From positions 1 through 12,485 of the forward strand of contig LBRX01000035.1 in the NCBI GenBank assembly GCA_000991645.1: a DNA stretch of 12,485 nt, read 5' to 3'. Shown piece after piece: positions 5,271 through 11,039 of this stretch (position 1 is its first letter; every line of letters begins with the position of its first letter). A program made the translations under genes and the position numbers. The notes under the pieces are model-generated. The model was not told where the DNA came from, searched no databases, and saw only the letters and a program-made list of their open reading frames with translations. This DNA is from Candidatus Moranbacteria bacterium GW2011_GWE2_36_40. GTDB taxonomy: Bacteria; Patescibacteriota; Minisyncoccia; Moranbacterales; GWC2-37-73.

Positions 5271-6356
5271 TTAAAAACTTCGAAGGCCAGCATACATTTT
5301 AATAGGATCCATCACATCATATTTTATAACGCTTATTTCTTTTGATGTGTCCAACTGAAATGTTGACCACCTAGCTCCACTATCAACAGATTTATATACC
5401 GCCTTAGCTGAGCTATACATAATTTCTTTTGAATTCTTTGGATTAACAGCAATTGATCTTATAGGGAAAGCCTTTGAGCTTTCAATGATGTTCATTGAAC
5501 TCCAACCATCGCTTCCATTACGACGAAAAATTCCTCCACCAGTTCCGACATAAACAACACCTCCCAAATATGGATCAGCCACAAGACTATATACGCTGGA
5601 AGTCTGTCCTATTGTGTCAACTTTTTCTGTAATATTTTCAATTGTAACACCAGCATTTTTTGTCTCCAACACTCCTACTTGAAAAACAGCGAAAAAAACA
5701 TGGTTTTCATTTGCCGCATCAAAACCAATACTAGTAATTGGACCCTTAAAATTTGGGTCGGTCTTTAAATTTACCCATGTTTGACCACCATCAATAGTCT
5801 TAATAATAACACCCTCACTTGTTCCAGCATAAAGAATTTGGGAATTAAACTTACTAATTGCTAATGAAGAAATTATTGTTCCATCAGATGGTTCAGTATA
5901 AACTTCCTTCCATTCTTGATCTTCAGCCAACCTTTTATATATCTTGCCTCTATCATTAAGAACACCGCTGCCATACATGATGTTTTGGTTATTTTGATCA
6001 AAAATTAGACCATACGCTTTATCAGCAAAAGGTACTTGCGTCCAAGATTCTCCAGCATTTTTTGAAACAAACAATCCATTAGCCATGGTTCCAATATAAA
6101 CAATGCTCGAATCAAATGGATCAATCGCCACTGACAATACATCCACTCCAGCAAGAGTTTTTTTCTCATCTATCTTCATCTTTGGATTCCAGCTTGTACC
6201 ACCATCCTCAGTTTTTATAAAAGTCGCATTGGCCATACTTATTTTTGTTGGAACAACGCCACCAGGCAAGGAACAACCTGAAAGAAAAAAGGTTGCAACA
6301 ATAATCGGCAAAATTAAAAATACTGTTCTTTTCATATTTTTTATAATTAAATTCAT
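5271..6356 (-). CDS. Lipoprotein with Asp-box (BNR/YCF48-like) beta-propeller
   Basis: The 361-aa product starts with a lipoprotein signal (KRTVFLILPIIVATFFLSGC) and lipobox LSGC, with Cys28 as the lipid-bearing residue, so it is probably anchored on the outer face of the membrane. The rest is a repeat protein with Asp-box motifs (S/T-x-D/N-x-G-x-T/S-W) at about residues 49-56 (TEDGGTSW), 98-105 (SKNAGESW), 187-194 (TIDGGQTW), 232-239 (degenerate, TKNAGVTI) and 323-330 (SVDSGARW). Strands such as SIVYIGT and ILYAGTS alternate with them, as in sortilin/YCF48-like propellers. Such folds bind proteins or glycans; the ligand is unknown. Two starts are possible: ATG 6356, seven bases from an extended -10 box and so leaderless, or ATG 6335 (MKRTVFLIL), which gives a normal signal peptide. 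It heads the unit with frr and rseP. Confidence 0.8.
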   Translation of the reverse strand: MNLIIKNMKRTVFLILPIIVATFFLSGCSLPGGVVPTKISMANATFIKTEDGGTSWNPKMKIDEKKTLAGVDVLSVAIDPFDSSIVYIGTMANGLFVSKNAGESWTQVPFADKAYGLIFDQNNQNIMYGSGVLNDRGKIYKRLAEDQEWKEVYTEPSDGTIISSLAISKFNSQILYAGTSEGVIIKTIDGGQTWVNLKTDPNFKGPITSIGFDAANENHVFFAVFQVGVLETKNAGVTIENITEKVDTIGQTSSVYSLVADPYLGGVVYVGTGGGIFRRNGSDGWSSMNIIESSKAFPIRSIAVNPKNSKEIMYSSAKAVYKSVDSGARWSTFQLDTSKEISVIKYDVMDPIKMYAGLRSF

Positions 6357-6362
6357 ATCCCC

Positions 6363-6371
6363 AGTATAGCA
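6363..6371 (-). promoter_or_regulatory. Extended -10 promoter of the lipoprotein-frr-rseP unit
   Basis: The minus strand reads TGCTATACT, an extended -10 (TGn plus TATACT). The -35 region 17 nt upstream (TGGATT) is weak, as is usual for extended -10 promoters. The expected start falls at about 6356, on the first possible ATG. Confidence 0.6.
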
Positions 6372-6399
6372 AAGAAAATGGAAAGAATCCAGAACTTAT

Positions 6400-6427
6400 G
6401 GGTTCGAATCCCTCTGTGCACAAAAAC
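6400..6427 (+). repeat. Inverted partial copy of the tRNA-Lys 3' end
   Basis: GGGTTCGAATCCCTCTGTG (6400-6418) is identical to the T-arm and 3' acceptor strand of the adjacent minus-strand tRNA-Lys (complement of 6463-6481). The match continues as CACAAAAAC (6419-6427), equal to the complement of 6452-6460, after a 2-nt gap. The 5' two thirds of a tRNA are absent here, so it is not a gene. The tRNA terminator lies in the centre of the palindrome. Confidence 0.85.
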
Positions 6428-6450
6428 AAAAAAATCCCCAAAGGGATTTT
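6428..6450 (-). terminator. Intrinsic terminator of tRNA-Lys
   Basis: On the minus strand AAAATCCC, loop TTTG and GGGATTTT form an 8-bp stem, running into seven T (6434 down to 6428). It begins 9 nt after the tRNA discriminator base. Confidence 0.85.
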
Positions 6451-6458
6451 CGTTTTTG

Positions 6459-6531
6459 TGGGCACAGAGGGATTCGAACCCCCGACCATCGGCTTAAAAG
6501 GCCGCTGCTCTACCAACTGAGCTATGTGCCC
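6459..6531 (-). tRNA. tRNA-Lys (anticodon UUU)
   Basis: The cloverleaf is complete. The 7-bp acceptor GGGCACA (6525-6531) pairs with TGTGCCC, the D arm is GCTC...GAGC, and the T arm is GGGGG-TTCGAAT-CCCTC. The anticodon stem has the loop CTTTTAA, so the anticodon is TTT. The base pair 27-43 is a G-A mismatch. The discriminator is A (6459). CCA is not encoded; the next bases are CAA, so a CCA-adding enzyme must supply it. Confidence 0.96.
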
Positions 6532-6564
6532 GAACAATTTGTAAAGTTTAAGTCAACGATATTA

Positions 6565-6592
6565 ATTATATCTCATATAGAAATTAAGTCAA
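6565..6592 (-). promoter_or_regulatory. Promoter of tRNA-Lys
   Basis: The minus strand has TTGACT (6587-6592), a 16-nt spacer and consensus TATAAT (6565-6570). The predicted start is about 27 nt before the mature tRNA 5' end. Confidence 0.75.
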
Positions 6593-6608
6593 TAAGGGAG
6601 TTTTTGTT

Positions 6609-7106
6609 TTATCTATCCCTTTTTTTTACAAATATCAAAAATGCCAACGGCAAAATCATCCAAGCAAACGACCACCAAGGGTCAATAAAGTAACTCAAGG
6701 AATTCTTTGAAACATATTTGGCAACATCCTTGGCTGGCAAAAAAGAAAAAATTATACTCAACAACAAAACAACTTCAAAAAAACTCATCAGAAAAACCTG
6801 CCAAAGTGCCATTCCGCTACCTGATTGATGGATATCAAAGAGGTATTTATTCATTAATGTAAGCAAAATAACAAAAATTAAAAACAGTATTATGGAAGAG
6901 TTTTTTGAAAAAGACATCACATTGCTCGGAATGACGCTAAGAAGAGCAAGCGAAATATACATATTTATCAAAAAATTGTGCAGGCGAAAACGACCAATAA
7001 GAAGCCAAAAAATTGTGCTTAGAACTAATAAAACCAGAACCAAAGTAACCATCTCAGCCACACTAGCCGCAAGTCCAAAATTCAAAAAAAGTTTATCCAA
7101 TTGCAT
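6609..7106 (-). CDS. Multi-pass membrane protein of unknown function
   Basis: I do not recognise this 165-aa protein. It is strongly hydrophobic, with four clear membrane segments at about residues 16-37 (VAEMVTLVLVLLVLSTIFWLL), 44-62, 68-88 and 100-122, and a probable fifth at 143-160 (PWWSFAWMILPLAFLIFV). It ends in a positive tail, KKRDR, which would favour a cytoplasmic C-terminus. No catalytic or transport motif stands out. A loop at 123-142 (FLPAKDVAKYVSKNSLSYFI) is the largest soluble part. ATG 7106 lacks a Shine-Dalgarno sequence. The gene stands alone between the REP-like element and the tRNA-Lys promoter, with no convincing terminator after its stop. Confidence 0.72.
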   Translation of the reverse strand: MQLDKLFLNFGLAASVAEMVTLVLVLLVLSTIFWLLIGRFRLHNFLINMYISLALLSVIPSNVMSFSKNSSIILFLIFVILLTLMNKYLFDIHQSGSGMALWQVFLMSFFEVVLLLSIIFSFLPAKDVAKYVSKNSLSYFIDPWWSFAWMILPLAFLIFVKKRDR

Positions 7107-7135
7107 AAAATTGTGTAGTGTAGAAAAATAAAAAA

Positions 7136-7252
7136 TGTCATCCTGAGCGTAGCTGAGACCAGCAGGTCGAAGCGAAGTCGAAGGATCTGAGCCCAGATTC
7201 CTCGACTTCGCTAATTCTCCCTACGGTCGAATTAGCTTCGCTCGGAATGACA
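7136..7252. repeat. REP-like palindromic intergenic element
   Basis: The ends are TGTCATCCTGAGCG (7136-7149) and CGCTCGGAATGACA (7239-7252), inverted with two mismatches. Inside are three stems: GACC/GGTC (7157-7168), AGCGAAGTCGAAGGATCT (7171-7188) against 7195-7212 with two mismatches, and CTAATTC/GAATTAG (7211-7235). It is visibly more GC-rich than its surroundings. Similar GTCAT...GAGCG palindromes are dispersed in many environmental bacterial genomes. No transposase is present here. Confidence 0.8.
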
Positions 7253-7271
7253 CATTGAGACTCATATGTAT

Positions 7272-7300
7272 ATTTTACTCGTATTTATCACTATTCGCAA
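7272..7300 (-). promoter_or_regulatory. Possible promoter of the membrane protein gene
   Basis: The minus strand shows TTGCGA (7295-7300), a 17-nt spacer and TAAAAT (7272-7277). Transcripts would run through the REP-like element before reaching ATG 7106. It is divergent from the PEGA-gene promoter. Confidence 0.4.
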
Positions 7301-7313
7301 GGATTTTTTATAG

Positions 7314-7342
7314 TGGACAAAGTTATAAATAAAAGATATAAT
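7314..7342 (+). promoter_or_regulatory. Promoter of the PEGA-protein gene (near-leaderless)
   Basis: TGGACA (7314-7319), a 17-nt spacer and consensus TATAAT (7337-7342). The -10 box ends 10 nt before the ATG (7353), so the transcript should have a 5' leader of only about 3-5 nt and no ribosome binding site. Confidence 0.75.
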
Positions 7343-7352
7343 ACTTACCAGT

Positions 7353-8852
7353 ATGAATGATTCACAAATATCTAAAACAATCTTCTTTTGGACACTTGTT
7401 GTCCTTTTTTGGCTTACTGCAGCCATAATTATTGGTTATGCTTTTGGCTACCGCTTTAATCCTCAAAAAGGAATTTTTATTTATGGTGGGGCTGTAACAA
7501 TAAAAACAACCCCTCAAGAGGTTGACGTCTATCTAGATGGAATTTTAATGCCATCCAAATCCTTTAACAGACTAAACAACTCATATCACATAAACGGAAT
7601 ATATCCTGGAAATTATTTACTTGAAGTTAAAGCTCCTAATTATCAAACTTGGTCAAAAAAAATATCTGTGCATAGCGGAATTTCAACAGAATTTTGGAAT
7701 GTAACATTAACTCAAAATTCATATGCGCGTGAAGATTTTGAATCGCCAGGAATTCAGAAATTTTTCATCTCTCCTCGCAAAAATCTTGCGGCCTTTTCAC
7801 AACAAATTGAAAATGATTTCATGGTAAAAATATTTGATCCTGGAACACTTGAAATAAACCAAGTTTTTCTTGCAAATGATCACGTATTTACCAATGACAA
7901 CAAGGAGAACATAGAATGGTCACCTCAAGCACACAGAATAATAATTCCAAGCATAAAAAATGAAAATGAAGAAAAAAATTATTTTATTGTAACACTGGAT
8001 ACGGCTGAAACAGTAAGCCTCAAAGAAATCACAAACGACAACAATCTTACTCATGCTCGCTGGGATCCAAAAAACAAAAATGTAATGTTTTATATGTCTG
8101 ACGATAATCTATACCGCATTGACCTTGATGCTCCACAAGAAAAGAAAATTGTAGCTTCGCATATTGCAAGCTATGACCTCACGCCAAAAGCCTTGTTCTA
8201 TTTCCAACTACCAGAGGGTATTGTCTATCAAACAAGTTTTGATGGCACAGATTCGCCGCTTCAGGTTACCACATCCGCGCCTGAAAAGATGGATGACAAT
8301 TCGTATCAAATAATTGTCTATGATGAAGACAGAATTGTTTTCTTAAACAAAAACAACACGCTATTTATCTATAACAAAGGTCTCGATGGTACCTATTTTC
8401 GTGAACTTTCAAATGATGCTCTTGGAAGTCAATTTTCTGATGATGGGAAAAAGCTTCTTTTTTGGAACAACCACGAAATATCTACCTATTTTGTTAGAAA
8501 ATGGGAGGTTCAGCCAATTAGAAATGAGAACGAACTAATGCCAATAACAAAATTTTCAGATCAAATAGAAAATGTTCAATGGACAAGGGATTATGAGCAT
8601 GTTCTCTTTACTAATGACAAAAAAATAAAATTAATAGAAATAGACAATCGCGACCATCGCAACATGATGGATGTGCTTTCTCTTAATGACAACAGTTCTC
8701 TACTTGTAAACAATTTCACTGACAGCAAACTTTATTACACTGAAAAGAATGATCAAGGACAGAACTCTCTTCACGCCATCTACTTCCCCGAACGCACAAC
8801 CTTTCTACAAAGCTTTTTCCCAACGACTGGGACAACCACAGTGCAAAACTAA
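7353..8852 (+). CDS. Membrane-anchored PEGA-domain protein with TolB-like beta-propeller
   Basis: The 499-aa product has one N-terminal membrane helix (about residues 10-32, IFFWTLVVLFWLTAAIIIGYAF), which places the rest outside the cytoplasm. A PEGA domain follows (about 47-119): VTIKTTPQEVDVYLDG, then INGIYPGNYLLEVKAPNYQTW and SKKISV, the usual strand-turn pattern of this surface-layer and cell-wall-associated domain. Residues 120-490 form repeated strands typical of TolB/DPP-IV-type propellers, such as KFFISPRKNLAAFS, NIEWSPQAHRIIIPS, HARWDPKNKNVMFYMSDDNLYRIDLD and GSQFSDDGKKLLFWNN. The role is unknown; binding of protein or cell-wall material is a guess from the folds. It is transcribed alone, starts almost at its promoter and ends at a strong terminator. 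It is the only protein gene on the plus strand. Confidence 0.85.
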   Translation: MNDSQISKTIFFWTLVVLFWLTAAIIIGYAFGYRFNPQKGIFIYGGAVTIKTTPQEVDVYLDGILMPSKSFNRLNNSYHINGIYPGNYLLEVKAPNYQTWSKKISVHSGISTEFWNVTLTQNSYAREDFESPGIQKFFISPRKNLAAFSQQIENDFMVKIFDPGTLEINQVFLANDHVFTNDNKENIEWSPQAHRIIIPSIKNENEEKNYFIVTLDTAETVSLKEITNDNNLTHARWDPKNKNVMFYMSDDNLYRIDLDAPQEKKIVASHIASYDLTPKALFYFQLPEGIVYQTSFDGTDSPLQVTTSAPEKMDDNSYQIIVYDEDRIVFLNKNNTLFIYNKGLDGTYFRELSNDALGSQFSDDGKKLLFWNNHEISTYFVRKWEVQPIRNENELMPITKFSDQIENVQWTRDYEHVLFTNDKKIKLIEIDNRDHRNMMDVLSLNDNSSLLVNNFTDSKLYYTEKNDQGQNSLHAIYFPERTTFLQSFFPTTGTTTVQN

Positions 8853-8905
8853 AACAGCTTCCTAGGCATTAGCTTTTTAGCTTCTTAGGAAAAAATACGC
8901 AAAAG

Positions 8906-8933
8906 AAAAACGCATTGTGAGATGCGTTTTTTT
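8906..8933 (+). terminator. Terminator of the PEGA-protein gene
   Basis: AAAAACGCAT (8906-8915), loop TGTGAG, and ATGCGTTTTT (8922-8931) continuing as T to 8933. The stem is perfect over 10 bp with a long U-tract. Confidence 0.85.
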
Positions 8934-8937
8934 GTAT

Positions 8938-8990
8938 AAAAAAACGGCTTGCGAATATCTCACTGATTCAGTGATAATTCACAAGCCGTT
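8938..8990 (-). terminator. Long terminator of the small membrane protein gene
   Basis: On the minus strand AACGGCTTG (8990-8982) pairs with CAAGCCGTT (8951-8943). Inside are GAAT/ATTC (8953-8956 with 8977-8980) and TCACTGA/TCAGTGA (8960-8974). The stem runs into T7 (8944-8938). It faces the plus-strand terminator, so the two genes are insulated from each other. Confidence 0.85.
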
Positions 8991-9010
8991 AAACACATAG
9001 TGAAAAAAAA

Positions 9011-9574
9011 TTATTTAAATGAATTTAGATCTAAATTCACATTGCGTTTTACTGTTCCCTTTGGAACATGAAACGCATACCCCCCATCCTTTCTTGAGTT
9101 GACATCAAAAAAAAGTGGTAAAATAATTTTTTTCATCCCGCTTACATCATATCTCTCTTCCTTTATTAAACGTACGATATACGGAATTTGTATATCTTCC
9201 TCATAAACAGGTGTTCCTTCTGCGGCAATAACACCTAATTTTATGCTTCCATCTTTGCTTTGATAATAATAAACATAAGTCGGATTAGAATTTACAACGC
9301 CAGAGGCAAGAAAAAATATACCTGAAACACCACCAGGATTGCCAGCAAGAGCCACCAATGTCAACTTCTCGCCTTCTAAAACACTATCTTTTGTGGGTAA
9401 TGCAAGGATGACAAAAAAACCAAGCATGAGACCAAGAAAAGCACCGATAACTCCTTGTCCACAACAATAGCGAAGCCACAACATCGGATCATCACTAAAA
9501 TTTTTTGCTTCCTTTTTGGCGGCGTGACGACCGAACAATATCCCGATAAAAAGTCCGAATATAATTATTCCCAT
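9011..9574 (-). CDS. Small membrane protein of unknown function
   Basis: The start is set at ATG 9574, giving 187 aa. AAGGAGA lies 6 nt upstream, while the longer frame opens with TTG 9598 and has no ribosome site. The protein has a hydrophobic N-terminal segment (residues 2-15, GIIIFGLFIGILFG), a charged stretch (16-30), a Cys-Cys pair (37-38) and a second membrane helix (about 41-60, GVIGAFLGLMLGFFVILALP). A third hydrophobic patch is at 72-94 (TLVALAGNPGGVSGIFFLASGVV). The C-terminal half is soluble, with YVYYYQSKDGSIKLGVI (100-116), GTPVYEEDIQIPYIVRL (120-136) and YAFHVPKGTV (166-175). I do not recognise the family. It is unusual in the window for its strong Shine-Dalgarno and about 80-nt leader, and it has its own promoter and terminator. 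Confidence 0.75.
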   Translation of the reverse strand: MGIIIFGLFIGILFGRHAAKKEAKNFSDDPMLWLRYCCGQGVIGAFLGLMLGFFVILALPTKDSVLEGEKLTLVALAGNPGGVSGIFFLASGVVNSNPTYVYYYQSKDGSIKLGVIAAEGTPVYEEDIQIPYIVRLIKEERYDVSGMKKIILPLFFDVNSRKDGGYAFHVPKGTVKRNVNLDLNSFK

Positions 9575-9580
9575 GCTCAA

Positions 9581-9587
9581 TCTCCTT
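9581..9587 (-). promoter_or_regulatory. Strong Shine-Dalgarno deciding the start at 9574
   Basis: The minus strand reads AAGGAGA, with 6 nt to ATG 9574. It is the only textbook ribosome binding site in the window. Confidence 0.85.
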
Positions 9588-9659
9588 TCTGCGTACAAAG
9601 CCCGCGATGGCTAGATTGTTAAAGCAACTACTCCTCACTAATTTACATACTAACTTTAT

Positions 9660-9688
9660 ATTATACTCCCTTTCCACCAAAAAGTCAA
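9660..9688 (-). promoter_or_regulatory. Promoter of the small membrane protein gene
   Basis: TTGACT (9683-9688), a 17-nt spacer and TATAAT (9660-9665) on the minus strand. The expected leader is about 80 nt and contains a small AGCC/GGCT stem (9599-9612). I see no known riboswitch in it. Confidence 0.8.
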
Positions 9689-9705
9689 TGGTAAATTTTC
9701 CGCAT

Positions 9706-9737
9706 ACAAAAAACGCCTTGCTTGAGGCGTTTTTTGT
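9706..9737. terminator. Terminator ending the rpoA-rplQ-rplM-rpsI operon
   Basis: ACAAAAAACGCCT (9706-9718) and AGGCGTTTTTTGT (9725-9737) pair perfectly over 13 bp around the 6-nt loop TGCTTG. T6 tracts on both strands make it usable in either direction. It lies about 75 nt after the rpsI stop. Confidence 0.88.
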
Positions 9738-9761
9738 GATATTTTGAAAATAGTTTTTTTT

Positions 9762-9811
9762 GATCCGTGATTCGTGAAAATCCGTGAGTCCAAATCCGTG
9801 AAAATTCGTGT
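9762..9811. repeat. TYCGTGA repeat cluster after rpsI
   Basis: Five degenerate copies of T(C/T)CGTGA follow one another (starts near 9764, 9771, 9781, 9795 and 9805), including ATCCGTGAAAATTCGTG. They share the CGTGAAAATT word with the minus strand of the 1309-1408 region. Confidence 0.6.
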
Positions 9812-9812
9812 C

Positions 9813-10439
9813 CTAACGTTTTGCCCATTGTGGAGCTTTGCGGGCTTTTTTGAGTCCGGCTTTCTTTCGTTCAACTTCACGAGCATCTCGAGTCATGAGT
9901 CCCAAATCTTTCAGGGTCTTTTTAAGTTCAGCATTGAAGATAACCAACGCGCGAGCGATTCCAAGACGAACAGCTTCAACTTGTCCAGTCACTCCACCTC
10001 CTCGTACCAATACAGTCATTGAAAATTTGTTGTGCATTCCAACAGCCTTAAGTGGTGAAAGTAAGTTATTTTGAAGAGAAATTGTTGGAAAATAATCCTT
10101 CATTTTCTTATCATTGATAACAATGTCATTATCAGTAGCTTTGTCATTTTCATATAGACGAACTTGCGCCACAGAAGTCTTTCTTCGCCCAACAGCATAA
10201 AAATAAACACCACCAACCTTTTTTGCCCTGTCTGCTGAAGAGGCAGAAGCCTTTTCTTTGATTACTGGTGCAGTTTCAACCTTTTCAACCTTCTCTGCTT
10301 TTGGAGCAGAAACTGCTTTCGCAACTTTTGCAACTTTAACTTTACCTGCCGGTGAGGCAGGAACCTTTGCTGCTTTTGTAGCCTTCACTACCTTAGGTTT
10401 TGCAACTTTTTCAGTTTTCTCTACTTTTTTTACTGACAT
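9813..10439 (-). CDS. rpsI: Ribosomal protein uS9 (S9) with long basic N-terminal extension
   Basis: uS9 binds the head of the 30S subunit, and its C-terminal tail reaches toward P-site tRNA. The 208-aa product has a normal S9 core from about residue 77: VYFYAVGRRKTSVAQVRLY, then SLQNNLLSPLKAVG, MTVLVRGGGVTGQVEAVRLGIARAL and LLTRD-like GLMTRDAREVERKK. The C-terminus is QWAKR where QFSKR is usual; the terminal Lys-Arg is kept. The first about 76 residues are an extra Lys/Ala/Val/Glu-rich segment with repeated KVAK/KVEK words and no bulky hydrophobics, so it is probably disordered and able to bind nucleic acid. The frame and codons run straight into the core, so it looks real, although GTG/ATG starts nearer the core cannot be excluded. 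It is the last gene of the operon, after rplM. Confidence 0.95.
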   Translation of the reverse strand: MSVKKVEKTEKVAKPKVVKATKAAKVPASPAGKVKVAKVAKAVSAPKAEKVEKVETAPVIKEKASASSADRAKKVGGVYFYAVGRRKTSVAQVRLYENDKATDNDIVINDKKMKDYFPTISLQNNLLSPLKAVGMHNKFSMTVLVRGGGVTGQVEAVRLGIARALVIFNAELKKTLKDLGLMTRDAREVERKKAGLKKARKAPQWAKR

Positions 10440-10441
10440 AA

Positions 10442-10535
10442 TTAGTTTATTAGTTAATTGGTTTAACTAGTTAATTAGTTTGAAAAAATGCATTTCCCTA
10501 TTTAACTAATCAACTAAGCAACTATTCAACTTTTT
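10442..10535. repeat. Octamer AGTT/AACT arrays filling the rplM-rpsI spacer
   Basis: Near rpsI the units are TTAGTTTA, TTAGTTAA, TTGGTTTAA, CTAGTTAA and TTAGTTTG (10442-10482). Near rplM they are AACTAATC, AACTAAGC, AACTATTC and AACTTTTT (10504-10535), in exact 8-bp phase. The two arrays are complementary in kind and fold on each other. They reach the rplM stop (10536). Confidence 0.75.
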
Positions 10536-10928
10536 CTAGTGAATGATATTAATAGTCGTTTTGCATCCATGATTTTCTCCAGCAACAGCAGTCAAACGAA
10601 GCATCATTTTATCTCTAAGCTTGTTTTTTGGAAGCATTCCATAAACAGCATTTTGGATAACTTTACCAGCGTCCTTAACCAACAAGTCTTTGAGACTAAT
10701 TGATGAAATTCCACCAGGGTATCCGCTATATTTGTGATATATCTTACCTTCCAATTTATTACCAGTCACACGAATCTTGTCAGCATTAATAACGATAACA
10801 AAATCCCCTCCATCAATATGAGGAACGTAGTCAATCTTGTCTCTGCCACTTAGAATCTTTGCGATCTCAGTTGCTAGTCTACCTAACACTTTTCCCTGAG
10901 CATCAAAGAGATGATATTGTCTGTTCAT
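10536..10928 (-). CDS. rplM: Ribosomal protein uL13 (L13)
   Basis: uL13 is an early-assembly protein of the 50S subunit, binding 23S rRNA. The product (130 aa) shows the family features: YHLFDAQGKVLGRLATEIAKILSGRDK near the N-terminus, the DYVPHIDGGDFVIVINADKIRVTGNK segment (33-58), KIYHKYSGYPGG (62-73) and VYGMLPKNKLRDKMMLRL (94-111), ending with an AGENH segment. It lacks about ten N-terminal residues found in standard 142-aa homologues and starts directly at the YH-LFDA strand. Gene order rplQ-rplM-rpsI is the common bacterial one. ATG 10928 has no Shine-Dalgarno and sits 9 nt from a heptamer array. Confidence 0.96.
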   Translation of the reverse strand: MNRQYHLFDAQGKVLGRLATEIAKILSGRDKIDYVPHIDGGDFVIVINADKIRVTGNKLEGKIYHKYSGYPGGISSISLKDLLVKDAGKVIQNAVYGMLPKNKLRDKMMLRLTAVAGENHGCKTTINIIH

Positions 10929-10936
10929 AATATATT

Positions 10937-11037
10937 AACTTATAACCTACAACTTACAACACACAACTTAATTCAAATATTTTCCATTGTTGATTGATTG
11001 TATTTGGTTGTCAGTTGTTAGTTGTTAGTTGTTAGTC
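10937..11037. repeat. Heptamer AACT/AGTT inverted arrays in the rplQ-rplM spacer
   Basis: The left array has five 7-bp units: AACTTAT, AACCTAC, AACTTAC, AACACAC and AACTTAA (10937-10971). The right array is GGTTGTC, three identical AGTTGTT, and AGTC (11006-11037). The arms pair at 23 of 32 positions (10937-10968 with 11006-11037), giving a long imperfect hairpin from the rplQ stop to 8 nt before the rplM ATG. Confidence 0.8.
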
Positions 11038-11039
11038 AT

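Noticed and set aside
6400..6427. Second tRNA gene on the plus strand
   Set aside because: Only the T-arm and 3' acceptor strand are present; no anticodon arm, D arm or 5' acceptor precedes them.
6208..6537. 109-codon minus-strand frame covering the tRNA-Lys and the start of the lipoprotein gene
   Set aside because: Its N-terminal half is a translation of the tRNA gene and its terminator, and the rest is out of frame with the lipoprotein. It is a well-known type of false gene.
9575..9598. TTG start extending the small membrane protein by eight codons
   Set aside because: The strong AAGGAGA site at 9581-9587 lies inside this extension and sets ATG 9574 as the start; nothing suitable precedes the TTG.
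9656..9886. 76-codon minus-strand frame downstream of rpsI
   Set aside because: It begins inside rpsI in another frame and runs through the operon terminator, the TYCGTGA repeats and the next promoter. No ribosome site or family features.
10258..10470. Plus-strand frame with Thr/Ala/Phe repeats opposite the rpsI extension
   Set aside because: It is the complement of the Lys/Ala-rich extension of S9, which is in frame with the conserved core, so the plus-strand frame is a shadow.
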